Part shown: piece after piece, positions 33,603 through 45,400 of the stretch | How positions within the stretch are numbered: position 1 is the stretch's first letter | Layout of the letters: each line of letters begins with the position of its first letter | Assembly: GCA_002179805.1 (NCBI GenBank) | Contig: NAVB01000231.1 | Span: 1 to 64,000, forward strand | DNA length: 64,000 nucleotides | Reading direction: 5' to 3' | Source of the DNA: Acanthamoeba lenticulata | Lineage: Eukaryota; Discosea; Longamoebia; Acanthamoebidae | Position numbers and translations under genes: made by a program | Notes under the pieces: generated by a model | What the model saw: only the letters and a program-made list of their open reading frames with translations | Databases searched by the model: none | Told to the model about the DNA's origin: nothing

Positions 33603-34998
33603 ATGTTGTGGACGCCACTGCGTCTGGCCTGCCTACTTCTTGCTCTAGCGCTGAGCACAAGCCACGCTTCCCTTTGGGGATGGACGACGACAACTTCGAA
33701 CGCTGGAACCTCACCAGAACAGACGGATATGATAGAGGCAGTGCGCTTCAAGATCTCCGCCTGCGTTGACGCGTGGAATGGCCGCGAGATAGACTTCCTG
33801 GCCAGCGAGTGCTTCGATGTTGACAAGTTCGTGATGAAAGAACCAGAACCATTGCCTGAGATGAGAGCTGAGGACTACCTGAGCGCACTCGAAGCCCTCG
33901 TGCCTGCCATGCCCAATGCCCGTATCGAGCTGGGTGCAGTGCTGGTCCAACCGCCAGAGGACGAGACGGAAACGTTGGAAGAAGAGGAAGTGGTGGTCGA
34001 GTTTGCATACAGCTGGCGCTTTATGGCCGACTTCGTTGAAGACGTCGAGTGGATGGGATGGGTAGGCCAGGGCCAAGAGGTGGTCTACGACGCCTACAGC
34101 GTCGGCACCGCGTCTTGGCGGAGAGGAGGCACCGAAGACCGTTACGAAGATAAGACTATCGCTGGAGGCATGAAGGTGCGCCTTACCGAAGTGCGGAACT
34201 ACTACTCGCTCACAGAAGTCATGCTCCTCTTTGCCCTGCCCGCGGAGATCAGTCAGCAACGTGCCCACCTTCAACGCGCCGCAGCGGAGCTGAACACGGC
34301 CAGCTCCATGGACCATGCATCTCGCGTAACGGAGCGATGCGAAGAGATTCAAGCGGCATTGAACAACAGCAACATGCTCGTTCTCTACGACTTGCTCTCG
34401 CGCGACGTGGAGTTGCGAAGGCCCTACCCTCTGGCGTCACTCTTGCGCTGTCCTGAGCGCATCCTGCTTGACCTCGAGCTGGAGAGGCGTACCTTCGACT
34501 ACAACGGCGGCTACTTGTTCACAGCAGACACTCACGTAGCTGACTCAGGTGCGACTGTGCCAACACACGGCGGCATCTCCAGGCTCATTCCTGATGGTTG
34601 ACGGCATGCAATCCAGGTCGTTGTGTGGTCGAATACCACAAGAGCGGTGAGGTGAAGAGAGCCCAGAAGCACGAGCTCTGGGGCTTCGAGTTCCACCTCG
34701 ATGAGGACGACCACCAGACCAGCAGTATTGAGTGGCCAGGTATTCCTCTGCTTCCTCTCTTGCTGTTTGCGATCCTCTCATTTGGCTCGTGGTGGACACA
34801 GGCGTATACGAGTTCGTCCTGGACCAAGACGGCCTGGTTGTGTCGATACACGACTACTTCGACCCGCACTCGGTGTCATCTTCGCTCGGCAACTTCCTTG
34901 AGCAGGTGCGAGATGACTGGAATGATGAAGAGAAGACAGCCGACGATGAAGACTACGAAGAAGAGACGGAGGAATATGAAGAGCACGACGAGTTGTAG
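33603..34998 (+). CDS. Secreted protein with two NTF2-like (SnoaL-type) domains
   Basis: Three exons: 33603-34548, 34617-34739, 34802-34998; 421 aa; both introns phase 1. A signal peptide covers about residues 1-23 (MLWTPLRLACLLLALALSTS). Two regions look like NTF2/SnoaL alpha+beta cones: residues about 45-215 (FKISACVDAWNGREIDFLAS, then Phe/Trp-rich strands such as FAYSWRFMADF) and about 240-385 (helix with NNSNMLVLYDLLSRDVEL, strands HELWGFEFHL and GVYEFVLDQDGLVVSIHDYF). The C-terminus is very acidic (EEETEEYEEHDEL). HDEL at the very end is a canonical ER-retention signal, so the protein is probably a soluble ER-lumen resident rather than exported. Function unknown; domain call rests on pattern, not on a close match. 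Confidence 0.72.
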
Positions 34999-36439
34999 TG
35001 AAGGATCATCTGGTCTATGCATAAGCGGTCATTCGTCTCCGGATTATTGGAGATTGACTGAGAAAGAGGAAGACCACACACCATTGGTGGTTGCATTGCG
35101 CACAACTGGGAATGGAAAGAGCTAATATAGTCACGCCTTTATGTAACCAGTGGAGGAGATATGAACAAATCTGTACAAGCCAAGGCCGAGGCACACTAGT
35201 CCCGCCACGTGGCAAACTACAGGGAAGCGCCTTGGTCTCCTTGGCTCGGCATCGCGGGGCAAGAAGAAGAAGGGAGACGGTCAGGCGCGGCCGCTGAAGA
35301 AGAAGGTGATGTCGAGGCGACGGCCAGGCGAGGCGTCGTGAAATAGCTCGAGTCGGGTCGAGGCAGGTCCGAGGGCTCTGAACTCGACGTGTCGTGCTGG
35401 TCAGGCGCGGGCCGAACGTAGAGGCCAGCAGGAGGGTCGGAGTCCAAGTCAAGGCCGTGCTGGGCCTGGGCGCGGGCCCTGCTTGCGCTGTTGAGCACTT
35501 CGAGCCACTCGTGAATGTCCTGGTGCACAACCTCGCGAGGGATGCCCTCGTCCGAAGGGAAGAGCTGCAGCGCAGCTGAAAGAGCACCACCGCGCCGCGG
35601 CCGCTTGAAAGAGGCGACGCGCGGTCCGAGCTTGCCCGCGCTGGCGCCCACTGTCCCCTCGGCGTTGGTCTCGCGCTTCATGGAGGGTGCCCGCGAAGCC
35701 AACAGTGCTGTTGAAGTGCGCGCAGAACCGGCTGTCGAGTCCTCAGGTGTTGCCCAACAGAAGCTGCAAGAAGATGCGACGCGTTGGTTGCTCTGTGCCT
35801 TTGATTTGAAGGCTGACCGATAGAGAAAAAGTGACCAGTTGTGTGGGTCAGAGGAGGCGAGAAGCTGGGTTGGCCAAAGAGACTTGCTTGCACAGACGCG
35901 GCTGTGGTGTAGTGTGGTGGGCGACGCTGTGGTTGTGGTTGAAGTGGCCGACGAGTTTTGGCTGCTCGGTGAAGTGAGATAGGATAGTGACTTGGTCTGT
36001 CTCAAAAGCAAGCTTGTGTAGTGTTGCAGTGATGGTTGGGCGATGAAGAATGAAGAGATATAAACTCACCAGAAGGGCGCACCGGTGGTGGGGTCTAGGA
36101 GATGGCGTTTTGGCGGGACCCTGAGCAGAGACGAGGTGGCAGGCAGCTGCTGTGGGGGCCCTGTTGACTGGCGCCACTTCCAGCTGCTCGCTGAAGCGAC
36201 AACCACGAGTTGTCAAGGGTCCGGAAACGAGGGACATGGAAAACCACCGGAGTCGCGAGGAAAGGAGATGGACAGCAGAGGAAGACAAGCGCCGCCATTG
36301 GGCAGGTTCACTTAAACTCTATCTGAGTCGACATAAAAGGCCAGAGATGGCTCATGACGTGAACATCAAATTTTAACCACAAGACCCGTCACGACGCGCA
36401 CATGTGGCCGGTGCGTACACACGAGACCAAAAAAGTGGC
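34999..36439. other. Low-certainty region between the NTF2-like gene and VPS13
   Basis: Contains one uncertain minus-strand gene model (35217-36237) flanked by about 200 nt of spacer on each side. The centre (about 35780-36080) is repetitive in composition, CA/GT-rich, and is treated as an intron of that model. No RNA gene or mobile element was seen. Confidence 0.4.
35217..36237 (-). CDS. Hypothetical Ser/Pro-rich protein (uncertain model)
   Basis: Tentative two-exon model, 36237-36083 joined to 35763-35217, 233 aa, using a GTGCGC donor and a TTGCAG acceptor that restore frame. The intron (319 nt) is much longer than usual here, so a missed exon is likely. The second exon encodes a Ser/Ala/Pro-rich protein with a short conserved-looking helix (PREVVHQDIHEWLEVLNSAS), otherwise low complexity. 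No domain was recognised. Its open frame and codon use resemble neighbouring genes, which is the main reason to list it. Confidence 0.35.
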
Positions 36440-39400
36440 CTAAGCGTAGGCCATGATTTCGTCCCACTTGTGGTCGCCCAGCACTTCGTCGCTGATGGCC
36501 TGCATGATGCCCTGGTAGACCTCCTCCAGCAGTTGCGGGTCGGCGATGGGCACGTGGCGGATGACGGCGCCGCGGTCGGTCCCGGCCTGTGAGGACGCCG
36601 CCGAGAGGGACGACGTCATGGCCGACGAGACCGCGTAGGCCGTCGCGCCCGCGGTCAGCGCGTAGAGCCGAGCCTTGGGGCTCGGTGACCCGACAAGCCG
36701 CACACCGAGTCCTGGGACACGTTCGACGCCACCCTCGTGGCTCAGGCCTGTAGTGCAGGCATGGCACACAAAGGCGTAGTTTGGTAAATGGCCTGGCGCT
36801 ATTATTATTGCAAGGGTGCAACCAGAAAAATTGAATCTCTCCCGAAGAAAATAACAAGATGAGCAGAATAAAGGCAATGGCCCCTTGTCTCCCTGTGAGC
36901 GCGCTAAAGAGAGTAGAGGGAAGAGGGAAAGAGGAGGGGGGGGGAGGGAAGCGCCGTACGCTCGAGGCGGATGCGCCACTCTTGCTTGTATTTGTTGCAG
37001 TTGCCATCCTCAGCGTTGACCCAAAGCACCGCCCTGCGGAGCAGTCATGGTGGTCGTGCAGTAATAACACAGCCAGAGAATGCGGTGAGCAGATGTGGCC
37101 GGGGTGTGTGCGGGTATCGTCACGTGAGGAAGCAGTCGTGTGTGAAAAGTACACCCGACGTGAAAGGTCACGCTCAACCAGCACTGGGCCCTTGTAAGGG
37201 GGGCATAGCAGTACAACAAGGGCCACAAAGGCCAGCTAGCACTTGGTGTGGTGTGTGCGACAAGACAAAGGGCCAGAATGCAGGACCAAAGCCAAGCCGA
37301 GGGGCTAGGCAAACGCAACAGCCAAAAAGCCATTGGTGCCCTCAGAAAAAGGAAGTCAATTTGGGAACCCCAAACCACGAAAATTTGGTCGCCCACGACC
37401 TCCACAGGTCGGAGGTGCCAGCCAACGGGCCCAAAACACGCGAACAGCGGTTGGGCTCCCCGGGCCGCGTGTGTGCGTGTGCGGCCGGTGCGCGTGTGCA
37501 TGCGTGTTTGGGACGCAGGAGATAGAACGTACTTGTTAGAGACCAGCAAGACGCGGCGCTGGTCGTCGAACCGCTCGTGGAACCGGTACCACTCGGACTG
37601 GTAGGCGCCATTCTTGAGCGTGTAGAGGATGAACTGCCCCGTGGCCTTGAGCTCCGAGTAGGGCTGCGCCAAGGAGGGATGGAGACAAGTCATCAGCCAC
37701 ACGTTCGCTTACACAAACAAGGATGATGAAGATAAGCGGTCTCGTACGAGGATGACTTTGTCCTGCCCGATGTAACGGGGCAGGCGCACGCGCTCGCGCG
37801 AGTGCGCGTGGGACGAGTCGGCCTGGTTTCGCACGCCTTGCGTCGTCTTGGTCAAGGAGTCCAGTACGCCCACCGTCGGCTTCACCACCACTCTTCTCAC
37901 GCCAAGAAGAACCCAGCACGATCGTCATCAGCACAAATGGTTGCCATAGAAACTGACTTTTTGGGCGTCTAGTAGTCCCAAAATGGAGTCGCTTGGAAAA
38001 AGTGCACGTACCCGAGGACACCCGTCGCGAGGCCTTTGGCCAAACCGCCCGGCGAGAAGTGATGGGAACCGTCGGAGGACTTGTTGGTCGCGCCCACGAT
38101 GGGGTCCACCTGCACCGCCAAGCCAAGCAGAGAGAGCAGAGATGGTTATTGTCACAACATCGCTTCCGCGGAAAAGTGGACAGAAGGCGATGCAACGTAC
38201 AAAGACGCCGGCGACACCAGAGGCAAGCCCTTTGCCCAGGCTCTTGGCGCCCTGCAGGAGACCCTGTCCCGCGCTGGTGGGCTGCTCTCGAATGCGTTGG
38301 ACGCGTTCCTCTCTGACGGCGTCGATGATGAAGGTGATGAGGGCGAGGACGATAAGCAATGCCTCAAGACAAGGGCGAGAGGAAGGGGCAGCGTACTGGA
38401 ACTGGTGATTGACGGAGATCTTGGTGATGCCCGTGGCCACCGTGTCGGTCACCTTGCTGAGCGAGTTGGTGACGCCCACCATCGAGTTCTTCACGAGCGA
38501 CGACGCGCCCTTGGCCACGCCGGCGCCGAGGTCCTTCGGGTTCGTGGCAAAGGCCTGGATGGGCTGGAAGAAGAAGTCCTTGACGCCCGTCCCCAAGTTG
38601 CTCACCAGCGACACCGGATTGCCCAAAAAGTCGAACGAGCCCAGCACCTTGTAGGCCTGTTCTCTCGCCGGTGCCCGGCACGCCAGTCAGCAACGAGCCG
38701 GCGGGCAGAAAAAAGGGAGGAAGGAACAGTTCACCTCACGGATGGCCTGGCGCATGTAGTGGGACGAGAGTCGCTGGACGAGCTCTTGCGAGGTGGCGAA
38801 CGGGTGGTGGATGTCGAGGCAGTTGAGCCGGATGGGCGCCCGATCGATGTCGGGAATCTTGATGCCAAAGCCCAGCACGCCAAAGGCCCACCGCACAGGA
38901 TTCTCCCTGTTGTTGTTGTCGTAGTGGTAACGAGAGCAAGGTCAGCCGTCGACGAACCGAGTCGAGACAGGTGAGGGGAACAGGTCAGGCGTACTCGTCC
39001 GAGGGCGTGTTGGGTGTGGTCATGAGGGTCACGTGAAGCGCGATCGGGTTGATGGTGAGCCGCTCAAAGTAGAGCTTCGTGGCCTCGGACGCCGACGTGG
39101 GACGCACCAGATTGCCGATGTTGTTGCTGTTGACATGTGGGCGCCCCAACGGTCTTTTGCGTGAGATCACATGAAGCACCAAGTGAAAGGAGAAAGAGAG
39201 GTGACGTACGTGGTGGTGACTTCTTCTACGGTCTGCTCGGTCTTGCCCCAGTTGGAGATGTTGAGCGAGAAGAATGTAACCAGCTTGAGCAGGAGCTGCT
39301 CCTCGATGGAGATGTCGAGCTCGTTGAGGCTCAGCTCGGCCAGCTTGTAATAATCTGACAGAATCCATCCCAACCCAACATCAGACGTCAGAACTGCGCA

Positions 39401-42400
39401 AACAGCGCCGGCGCGCAGGCTTTTCGTGATGTGGGCTCTGAGTACCGATGGACGAGGCCAGCTGCCTGTTCTTCTCCAACTCGCGGGCGGTCGGGTTGCG
39501 CTTGACGGCGCGCATGCTGATGAAGGGGGCCGCATTGGGCTCCTTGAAGACCACCACCGGGAGCGGTGTCGCGTAGAACATGTTGTCCACCTGGAACTGC
39601 TGGACGCTGAAGGTGGCGTATGACGCGCCGTAGGCCTCCGAGTAGCCGTACTCGACGTGGATATCGCCAAAGGAGACGTAAACGATCTCTTGCGGCGTGG
39701 CGTCGATGAGCGAGATGCCGAGGCCGTGCTTGAGCTGCAGCGTGTACTTGGTCGAGGGCTTGTGGGCCACGCGCTCCTGCAGCGCCTCGGCCTTCTCGTT
39801 GGTCCCCTGCTTGGTCGTCTGCGGGAACTTGCGCGTGTCGACAATTTTCAAGTGGCGCGTCGGCCCGTCCATGAAGACCTCGGCCTGGATGGCGATCTCC
39901 TGCGGCTGCCCGTCGACCGGCACCACGGTCTGGAGCGTGGCGCGCCGCACCTTGTGGAGCTTGATCTGGTCCAAGTTGTAGCTGTGCACAAACGTCGTCG
40001 AGCCCAGCTCCACCATCAACTCGTGTTTCTGTCAACACAGTGATGGTGTGAAACGTAGAGTGAGCGTGAGATCATGAATGACCTTGAGATTGAGTTGGCA
40101 CGGAGGCGTACCCGCGACGGGGCGTCCCAACAGTAGGGCACGGTCTCGAGGGAGGCCAGGTCCTGCGGCACGCCGACCGTCTTCTGGTAGATGGTGAGCG
40201 GGAAGCTGGTCCAGTTGGTGATCTTGTAGGGTGGGAGCTTCTCCTCGCCGTAGAAGATGACGAAGGAGGTCGCCTTCTCGAGCTTGACCTCGGCCCTCAT
40301 GAGCCACACCTCGCTTCCGCGCGTACGGCACTTGATCACCAGCGCGCCGATCCGGTCCACCGAGAACGGGCCCGTCCTGTGCCGTGTGCGCCATTAATAT
40401 CATATACCAACAAATGAAATTAATAAATGGATGTTGCGTACCAGTTCCAGTCCTCGCCGCGCGAGACGAGGATCTCGCGGTTCTCTCGGTTAAGGTCGAG
40501 CCAGTGGAAGGGGAGGCGCGAGTTGGCCGGGAGGATGAACTGGGTCTCGGGACTGGCGCCCTTCTGCTTGTAATAGAGGGGCTCGTCCATGTGGTTCACC
40601 AGCACCAGCCGTGGCGTGAACGTCACCACCTTGGTCCGGCCGTACTGTGTTGGTGTCATGCGTGCGTGAGATCAAATGTTGCAGCAAAGCTTTGAGAGCA
40701 GCAGCGACATAACGTGCCTTGGAGGGCGCAAAGTCAATGTCGACGCCGAGCTCGAACTGGATGCGCTTCTTCTTGGAGGTCCTCTCCTTGTCGAGGATCT
40801 CCACGACACCCGTCGTACCGGCCGTCTCCAGCGAGAAGGGCTTGGACCATTTGGAGTCGGCGATCATGACCGACGCCTTGTTGCCCGCCACGTCGCGCTT
40901 GTGGTACGCGAACATTGTCGGTTGCGCCAGCTGCTTGAAATGCTCGCCCTGTGCGCGCAAAGGCAAGGTGAATAATTTTTAAAATCAAAAGTGAAAATAA
41001 TTAATAGAAAGAATAACATAGAATTGAATAGAGTACCTCGCCAAAGAGCTCGCCGCTCTCGCAGTACCAGTCCTTGGGGTCCATGCTGTCGAGGGCACTG
41101 TACTTGCGGGCGACCTTGATGTCGCCCATGTGCTCCTTGGGATCAGGCGGCACTTGCTTGTAGAACAGGGGCAGGCCCGTGTGGTTGAGCATCCAGAACT
41201 GCGCAAACACAGAGACCTTCCTCGTGCCCTTCGAGTTGACTCTGTACAAGGTGAAGAGCCTCTCGGTCAGTCACCATCACTTCGCACGGCTCCATATACC
41301 CTGCGCCCTGGCCTTGTGTGGCGTGCATGTACCGGTTGTGCAGGTTGACGTAGAGGTGGTGAGCGTTGGTCCGGCTCGGCGGCAGATCGATCTTCTTGGC
41401 CGTGGACGAGCCGGTGATGTTGACCAGTCCGCTCCGCTTGTAGCCCGGAATGGCGATGGTGAGCGTGAGATCGGCCTCGGGGTCGAGCTGGTAGATGGAC
41501 ACCTGTTCGCCCCGCGCCAGGAAGCCCTTTTGCTGCATGCCGGCCTTGGAATCGACCAGCGCGTACTCCATGTCGCACAGCAGCACGTTCTCCAGGATCA
41601 GCGGAGACGAGATCGTGATCACGTGATCGCCCTCGCTCCGGTCCCTGCATGACAAATGAGAGGTCCAGTGAGCACTAGCTTGGCGCCGGACCGAGTTGGG
41701 ACTGACGTACTTGAGGCTGGGCCGCGTCTGGACCTCGAGGTGGACGGCAAAGTAGCAGGGCTGAGCCTCGGCCGAGAGCGCCGGGCACTTGAGGACGCAG
41801 TTCTGCGACGCCAGCTCCTGGCACTTGATGCCGGTCTCCGACCAACTGCACTCGGACTCCTTGGCCGTGAGGAGGTCGCTGAGCGGAGCCTTGCCGGTGA
41901 GGCCCGCCGGGCGGAACCAGACCGAGCTGGCGCGCGTCTTGGAGGGCCAGATGGGCACAGCCTGCGAAGTCATCGGCGCCATCGACTTGAGCTCGTTGTG
42001 CACCGTCTTATTCCATCGCTGCACTTGCACGTCGATGATGAGCGACGTCTCGTTGCGCAGCAGGATGTTGGACCGCAGCGTCAGCATCTTGCTCCCGTCG
42101 ACCAACGCCACCTCATAGATGGCGTAGACCTGCTCCTCGCTCTCCACGGGGAGGAGCGGGATGAGGTACTTGCCCACCTTGTGGAGGGGCAGGTTCCCGA
42201 TCTGCCGGAACTCGTTGATCTTGTACAGCTCGATTGCGATCGTCCTGTCGTCGAATCCCCACAAGCGGCAACAGTTAGACTTGAGTGGTTGACATCGAGC
42301 GCCAAAAGCTGGAGGAGTACCGCTGAGAGTCAGAGCTGGCGTATTTGGAGTTGGTTGTCTTGACGGGGGCGTCGGCCCACTTCTGGAGCTCCTCACGCAG

Positions 42401-45400
42401 CGGGATCACGGCTCCTGCCTTGAGCTTGCGCCGGCTGGGCTCACGCGCCACGGGCTACCCAACCCCCCCCCCCAAGATCATGTAAGTACAGGCACTACTA
42501 CCTGACTGAACCAAGCTTGGATCAATACCGAGGGGAACCACCAGCGGACGGGCTGCTCCGTCATGTTGGACAGGAACAGAGGCGAGAAGCCCTTTCGCTT
42601 TTCAGCCGTCTTCTTGGCCTGCATGAAATGAATGAAATGATGAGACCGAGTAATCTTGTGGGTTGTGGAGTCGTCTGTGGCCTGTCGCGTACCACTTCCA
42701 TGTCTTTGACGGTGGCGTTGCGCATGTCCTCCTTCCAGGTCTCGATGGTGGAGTCCATGGTATCAAAGAAGGCCTTGGTGATGTTGATGTTCAGCACCTC
42801 AAGCCCCCTCAGCGTCACCAGCGACGTCTTTTCCAAGAGGACTTCGCACGCCCAGGGCTCTATGACGGGCTCCCACTTGGCGAACTGCACGTTGTAGTAC
42901 TGAGCCTTCAGCTTGAAATTGAGGGAGCCTTCGATCTGTGCATGATAAAAAAGTTGAAAACGTCAAAAAAAGGTTTCAAATTTCAGAACAAAAGCAAGAG
43001 GCGACATGCCTGCGGGGTCACTTGAGTCAGCTGCGCCGAGAGGGACGAGATGCGCGCATCGATCAGGGGCACGAGCTCGCGGCAATCGTTGATGAAGAAC
43101 AGTCGCAGGTTGCCGATCTCCACATTGATCTGTGCCACGTGTTTGAGCAAAATCAAATCTGATTAGCCAACCCGGACGGGCCGGACGCGTTGATGGTGAA
43201 CAAGAAGAGAGCCGCACCGTCTGCGTGACCAGGGGCACGTCCTGCAGGGTGAGGGCCTTGTGCTCTTCGCCCTGCGGCTTCTCGACCTCGACCGTGAGGG
43301 CCGTCCCGGCGCCGGCAGTGGCCGCGCCGGCGGAGAAGGTGCCGCCCAACACAAGACTCTTCTTCTCGTGCAGGTCGCCGCCACCCGAGCGCTTAAGCGG
43401 AACGGCCGTGAAGGAAGAGGAAAGCGGCATGTTGGTCAGCGAGTTGATCAAGGGATCTGTGTGCGGACTCGGGCTCGACCGGGACGACGAGAGCGACGTC
43501 TCAGCCATGGTTCCTGCCCCCGACCCGTTGTAGGTGTTGACGTCGGCGTCCGGGTTCGAAGGCGGTGCCAGCGCGACGGCCACCTTGCTGAGCAGGAGGT
43601 AGTCCTTGTAGGAGAACGTGAGGTTGATCGGGTCCACATGCGCATAGACATCGAGCTTGGGCCCGACGCGCTCATAGTTAAACGACAGGTCAACCGGCGG
43701 CAGGATCGACTCTCCGCAGTCCTGTGGGAGGAGCCGGGGGGGGGACTCAGATAAAGAGCGAAAACGAAAAAGCCGTTCTGCGTTCAAACGTAGAGAAACG
43801 TACGCCGAACGAGCTCTTGCGTATTTCGAATCGTTCGAGGAGGAGCGACGTGGCGTAGGTGAGGTTGTCGATATGCGAGTCGGTGAGGTAGCGATAGATG
43901 ACGTCCGTCCGCACGAGCACACGCGGCGTATCGAGCCGCTTGGGGTCCTCGAGGAAGTAAAGCTCTGGCTCGCGCACATGGAACCACATCTGCAGACACG
44001 CCTCACCGTTAAACCCACGCCCCTCTTCGCTCACACTGGCCCGTGGAGAGGAAAGACAAACCTGGAATCGCTGCGAAGTCTCTGACTCAGGCTTCTGGGT
44101 GGTGTGCGCCGCGGCAAGCTGTTGCCGCTCGTCGTTAATGTGCGTCAGTTCGTCGATCTTGGGCCAGATAAAGTCCTGCACATCATTAGACGGCACCCCA
44201 TGTGAGTCACATGGCCATACGGTGAAGGGAGCAGAAAGGGAGAACACCAACCTTGATGCTGTACACGGCGTCGGGAATCACCACGCCCTGCGCACATATA
44301 AGCTCAGCCGACATCTTTTGCTCTCCGTCCGGCTTGCGCACGTAGTGGACCAGCAGTTTCCTGTGCCATACACACACACAGGTGTGAGTTAAGTGGCTCA
44401 CGCTGCAGGTGCGTAGTGCTTGGCATACCGCCGCTTATCCGGCTTGTCGCGCACGCTGCCCTTGGACGACTTGGGTGAGCTGAGCCGGAGGCCGCGGCCG
44501 GAGCCTTTAGCGCCCGTCGATGAGCGAAGGCGGCCACTAGCTGGCGAGCCTCCGCCCGCCTCGCTCCCCTCCCGCTCCTTGCCCTTGTCGATCTTGTCGA
44601 TTAGGGAGGCAAGGGTCGGCGCCGCGCTCGAGCTCGACGTTGCTGCAGCTGATGACGCATCTGAGGCGGCCTCACCGCGGTCGCTCCCGGCATCGGTGAG
44701 CCCGTCAGCCTCGCCGTTTTGCTGGGCGGCCAGCTCCTTGATCTTCATCAAGTCCTCGCCGTTGGTCGTAATGATGTGCTGTTTTAGCGAGAAGAGGGAG
44801 AAGCAATACATGAGCATCCCCGCACAAGCACAAGCACACAGGCAGTGGCGGAACGAGAGCAGCACCTGGAACTGGTTGTCTGTGGGACGCGTGTCGAGCA
44901 GATTGAGGTCGCGCGCCGCGAATTCGACCTGTGGCAAGCGAGAGGCAGAACCGGCGTGAGAAAAATCAAAACAAGTAAAATGGAAACGGAGACGAACCAC
45001 AATGGCGTCGTTCGACATGAGCAGTACGAGCAGCTTGAGCTTGCTCATGTCGAACTTGACCATCGATTCTGGGTAAGGCGACAGCGAAGACTCCTTCCGC
45101 GTGTGGCTGCACAACATATACGGGACAAACACGACGCGTATGAGCCTACAACATTGGAACAAAAAAATGTGGGAAGAACGCACAAGCCCGGCAACGGGTC
45201 TTTGGTGAGTTCAAGCGCAAGACGGCCCAGGGTGAGCGAGATCTGCATGTCGATGTAGGGCTCCTGTGGCGGTTTCTTCTTATGCCCATGTACCTTCTTC
45301 TTGTCGTCTTCCTGACCATTCTGGGCCACTAAAGATGATCGACCAACAAGTGAGATGACATGTGGCAGTAAAGCGGGGGAGGTCCTGAGGGAGACGTACG

